From NCBI RefSeq assembly GCF_022539665.2, contig NC_081334.1, positions 6,542,424-6,606,423 of the forward strand: DNA of 64,000 nt. The letters run 5' to 3'. The notes beneath the pieces were generated by a model. It did not search any database, had not been told where the DNA came from, and saw only the letters and a list, made by a program, of their open reading frames with translations. Of the stretch, positions 50,741 to 62,580 are shown piece after piece (position 1 is the first letter of the stretch; the number at the start of each line of letters is the position of its first letter). This DNA comes from Daphnia carinata. Lineage: Eukaryota; Arthropoda; Branchiopoda; Diplostraca; Daphniidae. The translations under genes were made by a program, and so were the position numbers.

Positions 50741-51022
50741 GATTGCGCGCTTACTGGCCGTTTATTATAGTAGGCCATGGTTACACGAGAGGTTAGCTGA
50801 GAGCAGAACATAAGAGGGTTCTCTAAAAGTCCGCAACGAACGCCACGAGTAGTGCTGCCCATATCTGCATTATATTAGTCTTCAAGAACTGACACTCATC
50901 GGAATAGGTTGAATATCCCACGATATACTCGAAATTTAATGCTGATTCCGGTAAAATTGTTATTTTTTCATTAAGTTAACCGTTTTTGAAATAAATCGAA
51001 TATTTGACGTAATGCTAGCGCG

Positions 51023-52039
51023 TTTTTTTTCATAGATGACAGCTTAAACAGCTTTTAATGTGGAGCAGGTTGTCTTTCCTTTGCATCTTGCGTAGAATTT
51101 ATATTTACGTATGCAAATGTGTAACTACCTCTTCGTTTACCTGTTTCAAGGGACCTGCCTGTGTTTTCACTATGTGTTAAAGAATTGTGAAGCAATTCAA
51201 TAACCACGATCTGATGTGGAATAGGTATGATGGAATGCTGTTATGTTATTGCCAGTTCTTTCATACAGAATGGTCAGAATGATTGGATATCTTAATGTAG
51301 AACAATGACTTATTGTACTTAATGTACTTATATGACTTAATGTAGATTACTTCGGGGTCGTCAACTTGCGATGAATTGAAAACTCCAAATATTTGACCCA
51401 ACTCATCCACAGTTGCCAAGGGGGGAATGTGCGAAATTACTGGAAAGGTATGTGAAAAACAAAATATAATTTATTGTTTAAAATTCTAGAGTATTATCGG
51501 AAGTGGGGTCGATTGAATCTCAGAGTTGGGTCGTAGCCTCCTTGCAGGCGTCAGGGCTATGGCCTACAGAACCAAATACACTTCGTGGTGAAAATGTGAA
51601 ATTTATGACTCATGAATGGGAAAAGAAGCAAGTTATGTACTTGAAAGGTTTATGTTATTTGTTTTCTGCTTTTGCATGCACAATGTCCTTTCTAAAGTTT
51701 GTTCTAATTCTTTGTTTTATCTGGTGTCTTAGGGCAATCAAATTTATTGAATGGGTGTGTAGCATATGAAGAATATGCATTGAATCATTATTTATTCTTT
51801 GTTGGTAGATAATTTTATTGTGCTGAATAACAACACTTAGGATGATGAGAGACTTTGAATTCATTATACAAATGCAGCATTTTAGGGTAGGTAATAGCGT
51901 CAACTTATATACCTGTCCGACTTCTATCATATAACTTAAACAATTTTATCACTTCCCCACCCCCACTTTCCCGTCCATCCGCCTTTTTATTTTTGTGCCC
52001 TCGCCTTTCGCCATCGACATTACGCACAACAACATGCAG
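51023..52039. other. Spacer upstream of the cyclase remnant
   Basis: No exon supported. In particular, none of the first membrane domain or C1 catalytic domain expected upstream of an adenylyl cyclase C2 half is seen here. Confidence 0.5.
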
Positions 52040-55000
52040 CCGCTCTTGTTTAACACGCTGATGGATGGTGAGTAGCGCTATCGGGCAAGCCGGGCGGACC
52101 TGGCAGCTGATCGGGTGGCAATCAACGTCGCAAATTATCGTTCCGCAATGTTTCCAACGTGGTGGTCCAGCTGCTGCACTCGATCAAATACTCGGTGGAA
52201 GTGCCCTTTTCCAACATTGCCGCCGCTCCATCCGTCCATTCTGTCAACACGCAACATCAACAGAACTCGGCCAATTGTCACAATTCCGGTGCTAGCATGG
52301 CTGGCTATAAAAAGGTAACGCGTAAAAAAATATCAAATAAATAACGCGCATCCAATTTCGTTTCATGTTTATTTTTTGGTTGCATTAAAACAAGGTGACG
52401 GACATGTCGAAACGGCCACTAAAAAGGGCCATGCCAGTTGCCATCAACATCAACCGGCCAATAGAGTCAACAAATTTTTAGCCCAGGCGATCGAGGCACG
52501 TTCGATGGGACAAGAAAAATCCAATCATGTCCATGCACTAACCCTCTGCTTCCGTGACTCGCTCAAACAGGAACAAGTAACGCCCATCTGTGTTCTTTTG
52601 TGCAAGCAATGGTTTTGTAAAATACTGGATTTTTTAAAGTATAGTACCAACGGATGCGGATAGCAGTTTCGGAAGTTCGTTGGGTTGCAGTCTGGTCTTG
52701 TTGTGTTTTTGGGTGGTGTCCAGGTGGCCGTTTTGCCTCGGATGCTCGTTCTTCTTCTCCTCTTTTTGACGGCTCTCGTCTGGACTGCTGTCTTACTCGT
52801 GATGTTCTTGGCCGCCCGTCTCCGATGGCTGCGTTGGAATGTGACGCACGCCTTTGCCTTCCGGCTAGCCAACACCGTCTTTACTATCGTCCTCTTATTC
52901 GCCGTCGCACAAGTCAACGTGGTATTTATTTAATTTTAATTGTTTCATATTTAAGAATTCAAGCGACAATAATTGATTGATTTTTGCTCAGTTCACTTGC
53001 CGTCCCGAAAACGTGTGCATCGTGTCGTCTAATGTCACGCCATCTGCCGCAGGCGCAATCGTCGTAGACCATCGCAGTTGCCCGTTGCCGCACTACATCA
53101 TCCTGTCCGGCGTACTCGGCTTTCGGACATGGCCATCTTTTTGCGTTTGCCTGTCGTAGTCAAAGGCATCGTATTGATTCTGGCGATATCCGTCTATTTG
53201 CTGCTCTTCCACCTGACCCATCGGCCCATCCTCGACTGCTATGACGCTCGCACTGGAACGCTGATCCCTTTGAGCGCTATGGACTCTTTACAGCTGCTAC
53301 TCCTCCTGCTGGGAGTCATCTTGCATGGACGCCAAGTCGAGTGGACGGCTCGTCTAGATTTCCTGTGGCAAAGCCAAACTAAAGAGGAGAAACAGGAGAT
53401 GGACGCGTTGCAGCACAGCAATCGGCGCATCCTATTCAATTTACTGCCGTCGGACGTGGCCCAGCATTTTCTCGGCCAAGACGGCCACAACACGAGGAGC
53501 AATCTGGAACTGTACCATCAGAGTTATTCACGAGTGGGCGTTCTTTTCGCGTCCAGCACCAACTTCCACGAGCTCTATATCGAGCTGGACGGCATTAATC
53601 AGGGAGTTGAATGCCTACGACTTCTCAACGAGGTTATCGCCGATTTTGACGAATCGCTGGGCGAGGAACGATTCCGTTCGATCGGCAAAATCATGACGGT
53701 CGGATCGACTTATATGGCCGCTGTCGGTCTCATGCCGGATATGCGCATCGGGCAGCTCGAAACCGATTCTAATGTGACTGCCAGTTTCACTTGGCCACGC
53801 TCGTTGAATTCATGTTCGCCATGAATGAGAAACTCCTTTGCATCAACGAGAATTCGTACAATAGTTTCACACTGCGTGTTGGAATGAACATTGGACCTGT
53901 CGGAGTCATAGGCGCCCGTTAGCCCCAGTACGACATTTGGGGCAATACAGTCTATGTAGCTAGTCGTATGGATTCCACTGGATTGCCTAATCACACTCAG
54001 GTATGTATTTACACCGGAAATCTGAATGATCAATTGGAGTAACTTTATGTTTTGCAATTGGAAGGTAAAGGAAGTGGTGTATCAGGTGTTGAGACATCAG
54101 CCCTATGAATTCCAATGCTGTGGGCGTGTCAAGGTGAAAGGATGAATTACTTCTTGACGATCCGAAACAGCCAGCCACTGTTCGCGTCGATGATATTGCG
54201 CTGATGATGATGAAACAACCCAATCATCACAATTCGAATTTGATAGCGTCGATGTACGGTGGAGTCATAACGTCGCTGGCGTTAGTCCACCAGCAAATTC
54301 GACAGCAAAATCATCAGCAACAAATGGCTGGCCGTCTAATGCAGCTGAGGCCGGTTGGAAGGAGTGATAGCGGCAGTGGTGGCAGTACAAGTCGAGAAAA
54401 ACGCAGCCCAATGCACGACCCCGGACACCCTAGATTTCATCCTAATTTCCGAATTCCTTCGCTTCTGCCACTCAGCCTTGACATTGAAAAAGCCTGATCC
54501 CACATGAACGCGGAATTCACGGCGAACGGCCATCGACCTGAAGCTGTACCATCTGTCCCTACTCCAGCACGTCCAGCAGCTACGGCTGCTGCACCGGCGG
54601 CAGAGTCGATTGAATTGAAAGGTAAACAGCGTCTCTATCTTAATTAATGACGTATATCTTAACGTTGTTTTTCGTCATTTAGATTTGCATTTGTTGAAAG
54701 TACCGACGGCCAACTTGACGACTGCCGGAAGTAGCAATCGTTCCATGAAATCGGGTACTACGGGCGCTGAATCTGATCTGATGGCTGAATCGTGCGCAGT
54801 AGAACCGTGTGCAAGTTTCGAATTTGTTGACGACGACGAACCGGAAGCGCAAGCCGAAGATGATGACGAAGAAGAAGGCGAAACGACAGAACAAGAACAG
54901 CAACGCTCTCAACTGCCTTCACCACCCAAATTGCTCGTCATTAGCTCCGACGGCACCAAATCCAGCTCAGCTGTTTGTAGACCCAGTAGCACGTCAGAAA

Positions 55001-56179
55001 TCGGTAGCGTCTTTGGCTTACGCTTCGATCCTCAAGAAAACAAAATGTCGCTTCAACTGACGCCAGCTGCGGGCGAAACAGTTCGATCCTCTCAAGGCCT
55101 TTCAGAGTTGCCCGCATCATCTAAACTGCAGACGAGCAGGTAATTATTAAATCAATGGGAAGGTTGTGCTGTTTGTTAATTGGTTCATTGTTTCACAGAT
55201 CTATTTTGGATTTAAGTAGTCCAACATGGTCAGAAGGTCTCTTCCCTAGTCTTAAAAGCCAGGCCAAGAAAAGTGAATACGAAAATGCGACGGACGACGA
55301 GCGCAAACGGGGGGAGGTGGTCGTTGACGTGCAGAGGGAACAAGAGCAAGTCCGTCAAATCCTAGCCAGCGCGGCGGCCCTTCAGGCGGAAACTAGCCAG
55401 TCCGAGTGGAGTGAAGATGACGACGATCTCTCCGACGATGATAGCAACGAAGACGGGCAAGATCAACATTATCCTCAAGGTCTTTTGTTCGGATCCAACC
55501 ATCTAAATTCGTTAGGCAACGGCAGGAACCTGGGCCATAATCGCTGGCGCAAGTTCCATTTTGGATTGGCCAGCGATGTCGAATCGACGGGCTTCACGGC
55601 CGATGACGCAGGCATGGAGAATCTTTCCGTATTTAACGAAGCCGGCTGACGAATGCGGAAGGTAAGAGCACCTTGAGAGGTAAACTCTATCAAATGGATG
55701 GCATTAATAATGGATTGTCTTTTTGCAGGAGCATTGAGTGGCATTAATTCACTGGTAAACGATTGAATCCCTGTTGGCAATTTTGATATGGCTGATGACA
55801 CGAGTCTCAGTTCTCGTGCTTCCTCCCGATTCTTCGCTTCAGAATCTATTCTTAATTTAGAAACGTACACGAATCCATCCGCTTCCGGGGTCGGCTCAAG
55901 TACGTTTTCATTCAATTCAATTTTGGTTCCATTTCGTTAACTTTACTGGTTCTCGCAATTTCAGATAAGATGGCGAATAGCATGTTGTATGATTGTGAAT
56001 ACGACAATTACGGTCCGAGTTCCTTAGCTTCGGACGACCTGTATGAAGAGGCGTCGTTGGACGCCGCAGCCAGCAAACAGCTGATTGGCGGTGAAGACAG
56101 GATTCGCCGCGTTTCCCAGCACATAACCCACAGCTTCGGGCAGCCCAGTCAGCGCAACCACAGCACCAGCAACAGATGA
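52040..56179 (+). pseudogene. 5'-truncated, disrupted adenylyl cyclase (rutabaga/AC1 type)
   Basis: The C-terminal half of a class III adenylyl cyclase, with introns kept. Recognisable parts: C1b/linker (RRKLSFRNVSNVVVQLLHSI, near 52126-52313), FLAQAIEARS and EKSNHVHALTLCFRD (52480-52575), second membrane block (52725-52921), FTCRPENVCIV to CPLPHYIILSG (52991-53115), C2 catalytic domain (53130-54000; [50 protein letters not shown]), and a long acidic tail in several exons to TGA 56177-56179. Breaks: frame shifts near 53121 and 53785, TAG at 53920-53922 inside GAR-PQYD, further breaks near 54140, 55646 and 55760, and a shortened GPV-GVIGAR loop. The KIKTIG motif reads KIMTVG. The first membrane domain and C1 are absent. 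It is either a decaying duplicate or, less likely, a real gene in poor sequence. Confidence 0.75.
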
Positions 56180-57006
56180 TCTTCTGGAAATTAATTCCAT
56201 TGGCTACGATACATTTTTATGCTGTGACAGGACAGAGAAAGTACTTCAAGACCACAAAAGACTTCAAGACTAGAAAACTGAAGACCCTTCTGCAACGAGT
56301 GGTATTCATCTCAATGGTAGATAAATTTTCTTAAAATATTCGTATTAATGTTTGGCTCTTCTTAAACTATCTAAAAAATATGTTTTAATGCTAAATAACT
56401 AAAAACTTTGAGTCGAAAATATCCTGATAACAGATCCAAATTTTATTCTAAATTTGGCACTGCTAACAGAATATTTATGTAATTGTAAACACGTTGTTCA
56501 AAATCACAAAAAAAAAATAAAATAAAAAATGGTGGTTAGTTTCGTATATGTAGTGAAAGTAAGACCAGTAAAATATCTGCAAAGGAAGCCAAAAGGCTGT
56601 GGTTCGATTCCCAGCATGTGTCTGAATGTTGTTATTGCCAACGGGGCAAGAAAAAAGTGTTTCATAAAATATTTCTAAGTCCACATTTCGCTTTCACTGG
56701 GTTTGACGTACAGCTGACGGCAAAATGATAAAACACCTGTCTGAGAAAAAAAAAAAAGGTTTTCTGCTATATGAGGTATTGGTCTTCGGAAAGTCAAGTG
56801 GCCTGAGTCCTGGCTTCAGTTTTCCAAGCCAGCCAAGCCGTTGTCTGGTATTCGAAAAGGCAAGTGGTCTCATGGCTTCGATTTTCCAAGACAGCCAAGC
56901 CGTTGCCTGATCACTGGTTCAATAGATCGAAGGTAAGTGCTCCTGTTTTTTCCAAGTCCAGAAATCATTCCTAAAATTACTATAAAAAAAAGTAGTATTA
57001 AAATAT
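56180..57006. other. 3' side of the cyclase remnant, repeat-like
   Basis: No gene supported. A GGTTCGATTCCCAGC box at about 56611 resembles a tRNA B box and may be another tRNA-derived repeat. A sequence with CAAGTGG and TCCAAG(A/C)CAGCCAAGCCGTTG is repeated at about 56797-56842 and 56860-56906. Confidence 0.45.
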
Positions 57007-57079
57007 GTGAAATAGCTCAGTGGAAGAGCACAGGCTTCAGAAGCTGAAGGTCTAAGGTTCAATACTCAGAGTCGCCACG
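57007..57079 (+). repeat. Degenerate tRNA-like sequence
   Basis: TAGCTCAGTGGAAGAGC matches an A box with its D stem. GGTTCAATACT resembles a B box. The loop TTCAGAA would give anticodon CAG, but only three anticodon-stem pairs form and the acceptor ends do not pair. Probably a tRNA-derived short interspersed element or tRNA pseudogene. Confidence 0.55.
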
Positions 57080-57224
57080 ACATGCTTTTCCTCAAAACTT
57101 ACCTTTAATTGTCAAAATAACGAAAAATCGCAAAAATTCATTTCTCTCGATCATCGGATGCTTTCTGCCCAGATTTTTTTCTGGACAGGAAAGTTCGTCC
57201 GCCCGTTGGCAGTGAAGCAATAGC

Positions 57225-57296
57225 ATCCGGTCTGGGAATCGAACCATAGACCTTTCACACTCCGGCCCAGCGCGCTACCTCGGCGCTATGGCTGTC
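57225..57296 (-). repeat. tRNA-like sequence
   Basis: Read on the minus strand, GGTTCGATTCCC is a good B box, and AGCGCCGAGGTAGCGCGC resembles an A box about 45 bases before it. Acceptor pairing is poor. Likely tRNA-derived repeat. Confidence 0.5.
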
Positions 57297-57374
57297 CTTA
57301 CATGCTAAGCTTTAAATTTTGATGGCTATGTTAAAATGAACTGCATACAAAGTTATTATAAGATGTCTGTTAAT

Positions 57375-57458
57375 ATGAAATAGCTCGTGATTAGGTTACA
57401 GGTAAAGCACGTGATTGGCATGCTAGAATTCTTGGGTTCGATCCCCACTTCGTCCAAG
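57375..57458 (+). repeat. tRNA-like sequence with interrupted A box
   Basis: GGGTTCGATCCCC is a canonical B box. Upstream TAGCTCGTGATTAGG and GGTAAAGCAC look like an A box with an insertion. Confidence 0.5.
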
Positions 57459-57594
57459 ATAAAAAAAAAATTAATAAATACGAAAATAAATTATGTAAAA
57501 TGCATTTTATTTTCCCTCCTTCCACCCTCATATCCACCACTTTACATTATATACATACAATACAAGATATAAACATACACAAATACACTTAAAA

Positions 57595-57922
57595 CTAACC
57601 CATTGGCTGCCACGCCACCCTTAACTACACTCGCTACCACCGCTATCATAGGGATAGCGGCCAATGGGACTTGCCCTAGGACAAGTCCGGGCTGACACGG
57701 CGATGAGACCTTTCCGGGAATGCACACCCCAGGTCTCATCAGCCACATCGGACAAGGGAATTCCCTACGGTGCATTGCCTACAGGCCGTGTGGCCAATCT
57801 TGGGCAGTGGCGCTGCTCCACCCCATGGCAGCTAGACCATGGGGCAGAACAGCGCGGCCCGTCCCTGTCACGCTAAAAAAAAAAAGGGGATCAAAGAGGG
57901 TGGGTGGCAGCCAATGGGTTAG
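57595..57922. mobile_element. MITE-like element with 18-base perfect terminal inverted repeats
   Basis: CTAACCCATTGGCTGCCA at 57595-57612 is the exact reverse complement of 57905-57922. The 328-base interior is GC-rich compared with its flanks and has no transposase. A partial internal copy of the end (CCAATGGG) occurs at 57661. No clear target-site duplication could be read. Confidence 0.85.
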
Positions 57923-60900
57923 TTAACATAATACAGTACAGTACAAAACACAACGATACCACCAAGAAAAATGGATGTCGGGGCGACCACGAGGAGAAGA
58001 TCGGGCGACCAGCGGGGCGACGACGGGTCGATGCGCGAGTAGAAGATGTGGGTCATGGACGAGTTAAAAACGGTGGGGCTGGCCAGTTGAGAACGGGTTG
58101 ACGGGCAAGTTGAGGACGGGTTGACGGGCAAGTTGAAGAAGGGCGTGGCGAAGACGAGGTGATGAATCCAGCAACGAGGAAGCAAAATGCCACAAAAAAC
58201 CACTGCAAGACGTTCCGTGGTAAATTGTTCCAGACCATCGCTTGTCTTCTGTTACTTTCTCTTTTAAACAACGGACAATATAACAAATATGTATTTAATG
58301 GACAATCATAAATGGAACTTACAATTAGATGGCTTGATTGGGGTAAAACTTGGAGGCCAGAATTTTTGTGTTCTTTTTTTAGAAGCTGACAGTTCCAGGC
58401 AAATCTAAATGCCAAAAAGACTGTTGAATGGTGGGTTAACCATTTTTTGGACCACAACTTATGGAACATGAGTGAATATGGAGTAGCAGCATCAAACGAT
58501 TGTATTCCAACCCATGGAATTTGCATCACCGTTGACTTTTCTAAACGGGCACTATCCTTTCCAATTCAAGTTTGAAGAGTTACACCTAAAAGTGAAGTCT
58601 TAAATGGAATTCTAAAAGCAAAAATATGTCTAATACCTCTCAGCGATCAACAGGATAGTGTTTTGGGTTGCAGGTCATTAGTTGCTTACAGTTTGCCGGT
58701 TTGACAGCTGGCATAGCTTATCACAAGCATACCCATTACCCAACAAATGAAACCAGGGAATTTCAACCAATAACATTTGCATCACTTCCATTGTATCATT
58801 TGCAATTTGAGTATCACAGGCAAAATCTTGAAAGAAAAATCATGCCAATGGGATTTTATTAGCAAAAAAACATATTTTGTACCTCTCAGTGATAAGCAGA
58901 ATAGCATTTGTGAATGCAAACATGATTGGTTTAGCTTGTTTGATAACTGAAACAGCTGGTCACAAGAATCCTCACTATCAAACAATTAGACCATTTGATG
59001 TACTTAGCTTCCAAAATACCTTAAAGTATAACAACATTTAACAGTTGGTAGCACACCATTTGATTTTCTTGAACTTAACATTGAAATATAATACATTTAC
59101 CAAACACTCAAACCCAACAAACCTTAGGGGCACAGCAGCGCCATCTTACTTTCAAATTAATAACCAGAACAATGGTGTTTTTTTAATTACAAACCTTGCT
59201 GTTCTAAGACGTAAACTGCAGTGATTTGAATTCGTTAAATAATTTCTTGAGCTTGAACCCCCCTTCCCCAATTGTGGCTAGTATTAGTAGACTGAGGCTT
59301 TTAACTCGCGTAGCCCACCAATACCCAACAGTATCTGTAATGTACAGCGATTTACATGTTTTTGTCCAAAATGTCGGCTTATTTTTGAGCCCCTTTTCTT
59401 TGAACTTTCTTTTTTAAACCGCATTTGCATGAACGGTTTAGCACGAGAAGCCAAACAAAATGAAACAGTACATTTAGAATGTAATGTTCTATATAATTTT
59501 GCCTAAATCGCGATTATCATTTCTTACCTTCTCTTTCTGCCTACAAACAGCTGCATATTTTCTCCAGACTGAATTCCACTATGTGTCTTCTGTCAAATTA
59601 AAAACGAGAAAAGTATGGAGATTAAATCAGAGCACATGTAACACCAATATGATATGAAAATAATCGGTGTTTAAATATCTGAAATAGAAATAAGTGTGGA
59701 AATGTCACAGATCTAGAAAACGTTCTGCAACGAATAACCTACGTTTACTCTTAACTTATCCTACGACTTCTAAATGATGTACAACGATTTCAGCAAGCAT
59801 TATTCAATTCTCATACTTACGGCATTTAGCTATTGGCTGTCTGATGTGTTATGCTCTTCAAACTTCATTGAAGCAATACGTCAGAAGTACAGTAGAGCCT
59901 TTCGGTATCCTGGAACTGTTGGATGCTGTACGTTGTAATTCACAATACACACCATCTTCTTTGGTGGCGTTTTTATTGATTGCGAAGGTTGTGCAGATCT
60001 CAAGTCGGTTGTCCGAAGTACTGCTGCAACATCAATCCACGGTTGAAAGTTGAATGAAGTAGAGGTGGTAGAAGTCCCGTTTGCTATGCCATGGCAGTTC
60101 AAATCAGTCGTTCTTTTCGAAAAACTCGTCAGTTTAATGCCATTGTTTTGACTCTTCTCGCGTCAAGTTAGGCTCTCCGTAGTTTTTTCTTCAGTACTTG
60201 TGCTTGACACTCCTTCTGTTGAACAAGACAGAAGTCTGCTGTTTCTCATAGTCGTTAAAACATTACTAAATGTATCGGATTGCAAAACTAAATGTAATAC
60301 CGGTGTAACAAGAGGTGAACTAGACGGCAGTACATTCCGTTTCGCTATCGCCTGCCTCGTTTGCATTTATATCCAGGTCCTATGGAGTTTGCGGGGTACA
60401 TGCAAAAGAAAGAACATTAGGAAAAATGATATATATATATATACATAAAACCAAGACAAAAACAAACCTTTTACTGAAGAGCCAGCTATTCCAGGGAATC
60501 CCACGTTTCATTTCTCATTCTTTCAGGGAAGCAAGGCCCCTTCCTGAATGCATCATAGCAAAATCTGGACATCACTTTTTTACATATCTTTTCATCTGAG
60601 ATCTTTTGATTGGAATGAGTTTACCTGTTGTACATGTCTTGCCACCAATTTTATTCTTCACCGGACACTTCAGTATTTATTTCTAGAACATCTCTATACA
60701 TTATTGTCTGTAACACTGGATGACCTAAAATCATTTCAAGCAGATGGTCAGACATACTAGGGAAATTGTTTAATTTTTACTATTTATCCTATTGAATGAT
60801 AATTAGCATAATAATTTTTTCTTACCCCACACGGTTGGTTTTACTACCTCATCTTTACCTCCCAATTATGTTTTTGATGTGTTATGACAATCAAGTAGCT

Positions 60901-61754
60901 TGAGCCTCCAAAATGTGCTTCCATCATCCATACTTTCTACCAGACGAACTTTATCAAAAGTGAACAGCATCACCCTCTTAAACGGTTGAATGCAACTAAT
61001 ACCATTACGTACAACTACAAGAAATATAGCATGGAATATGAGAGGTATATGTGACAATCTGTAAAAACAAATCAAGTACAACTTATGACCTGAAATATGG
61101 CAGTTAAGACAAGAGTACCCAAACTTATTTACCTTAGCCAAATCACCTCCAAATGAACTTTAATCATCCAATACTTTCAGTTGAATACAATTTATCCACA
61201 GCCAACAACTTTACATCTAAAATGGCTTGATGCCACTGATACGAAGAGGTAAAACCGTTAACCCTACAGCACGGACCACCTGACGTATATGCGATACAAT
61301 ATATAAGAATAAGTTCAACGCACCTTAGAACCTAAACTATACATTTAACACATTATTAGGACACTTTTTTTACCCATTTGTGAAGCAACTTAATCCATAC
61401 TGCGTTGCTAGGTTGTAAAAATGCATAGGTAACACATCGATAAATTTCTCTACATCCCAGCGACCACATACAAGACAATGGTCCCCACTACCAGTGTTTC
61501 CACTTTCCGCAAAGTGGTATCCCTAGAACGTTGCCAGACTGGGGACATAAATCCCTATTTAAAAAAAATAAAATCCCCAGAAAAATCCCTGTTACTTTCA
61601 TGGCATACTCACATGGCCTACTATAATAACGGCCTGTCAGCGCGCAATACCTCCAGCGCCTAAAACGAATGCAGAATTGAAATGTGTGGGAAGTGGCGCC
61701 ACGCGTGGCCAGACGGTTCTATATACTTGTTCGCTATATATACTTGTTGCCTCC
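57923..61754. other. Gene-poor region with diverged repeats
   Basis: No coding exon supported in 3.8 kb. A tandem AACGGGTTGACGGGCAAGTTG pair lies at 58092-58138. A ~245-base unit is repeated with divergence (58609 and 58851; TACCTCTCAG and AGCAGAATAG-type words). A ~265-base unit is repeated at about 60895 and 61150 (CCTCCAAA, ATCATCCA.TACTTTC). An (AT)n run lies at 60430-60444. Sequence at 61613-61648 is an inverted match to 50741-50780. Confidence 0.45.
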
Positions 61755-61835
61755 TCGCCAATAAATAATATTAATAATAATTAATAAATAATATAATAAT
61801 AATAATAATAATTAATATTATTATTTTCCTCGCCA
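61755..61835. repeat. AT-rich trinucleotide microsatellite
   Basis: AATAATATT-type units, flanked on both sides by CCTCGCCA. Confidence 0.85.
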
Positions 61836-62065
61836 AACAACTTTTTTGTTTGGCAACACTAACACTAACGTTAGATACAAAAAGGAACAACAAAAACTTA
61901 CGGGTAGCGAATTGGGTCACATATCCCGATGATAAGCTGCCTGCATCCACGAGCCGTCTTTCAGGCCGTGGGGAGGCTAACGAACAGCCTACGTTCAACG
62001 ATCACCTCTTCTCTACCTTTCAGCTTGTGGTTCGATCTTCAAGGTAGTAAACAGTACTACAGTAC

Positions 62066-62120
62066 TTGATTTTTAGCCTGGCAAGGCTTTTTTTGCCATT
62101 TTTAGCCTGGCAAGGCTTTT
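62066..62120. repeat. Short tandem repeat with palindromic core
   Basis: TTTTTAGCCTGGCAAGGCTT occurs twice, about 33 bases apart, each followed by a T run. The core AGCC..GGCT is self-complementary. Confidence 0.75.
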
Positions 62121-62159
62121 TTTTGGTGTGCCATTTAGCCCCTTTATAGTAGGCATGGC

Positions 62160-62262
62160 TCTTCTTTTTTCTCTTTTCTTTTCTCTCTTCTTTTTTTCTT
62201 TCTTCTTGTTTTCTCTCTTCTTGTTTTCTCTCTTCTTTTTTTCTTTCTTGAAGGCGTAGAAT
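62160..62262. repeat. CT-rich low-complexity tract
   Basis: About 100 bases of pyrimidine-rich TCTCTTCTTGTTTTC-type units. Confidence 0.85.
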
Positions 62263-62353
62263 CTTGCGTCTTGATCTGTTGTAGAAGCTTGCGTAATCCG
62301 ATGAATCTTGCGTATCTTGAATGAAGATTTGGAGGGAAATGGAGGGGGGGAAA

Positions 62354-62429
62354 TTGGCGGTGTCGGGATTTGAACCCGGGGCCTTCAGAATGCGAAGCGA
62401 AGGTGGTAACCACTGTGCCAGGACCGCAC
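62354..62429 (-). repeat. tRNA-like sequence, best of the tRNA-derived group
   Basis: On the minus strand there are a TGGCACAGTGGTTA A box, a T arm CGGG-TTCAAAT-CCCG with four perfect pairs, and partial acceptor pairing GCGGT/ACCGC. The anticodon arm CCTTC/GAAGG encloses 12 bases instead of 7, so it is probably a tRNA-derived element or pseudogene rather than a working tRNA. Confidence 0.55.
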
Positions 62430-62510
62430 ATCTCAAACAAATTTATTTTTCATCGACCTTCGTTCTAATACCGGAGCTATATAATATGTGACTAATAGTG
62501 GTGTCGCGCT

Positions 62511-62580
62511 TTGGTAGGGCGCTGTGGTATAGCACTGAGATCATACGTCGACTGTCCGTGTTCGGTTCTTATAGACGCCA
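62511..62580 (+). repeat. Degenerate tRNA-like sequence
   Basis: GGGCGCTGTGGTATAGCAC resembles an A box and GTGTTCGGTTCTTAT a degraded B box. The ends GGCG and CGCC can pair. Confidence 0.4.

Larger units (their letters stand above)
50323..51022. mobile_element. Fold-back element with long inverted repeats
   Basis: The left arm 50323-50614 is repeated in inverted order at 50778-51022. Outer parts (CGCGCTAGCATTGCGTCAAA against TTTGACGTAATGCTAGCGCG-type sequence) and inner parts (CACCTCTCGTGTA against TACACGAGAGGT) both match, around a 163-base centre. The left arm is longer because it carries an extra hairpin at about 50467-50520. No transposase is visible, so it would be non-autonomous. Confidence 0.8.

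Noticed and set aside
52061-52075. TAG stop right after FNTLMDG in the cyclase remnant
   Set aside because: The sequence reads as a GTGAGT splice donor at this point, so it is not counted as nonsense evidence.
57190-57460. Functional tRNA genes
   Set aside because: Acceptor stems do not pair and the anticodon arms are irregular, so they are listed as tRNA-derived repeats.
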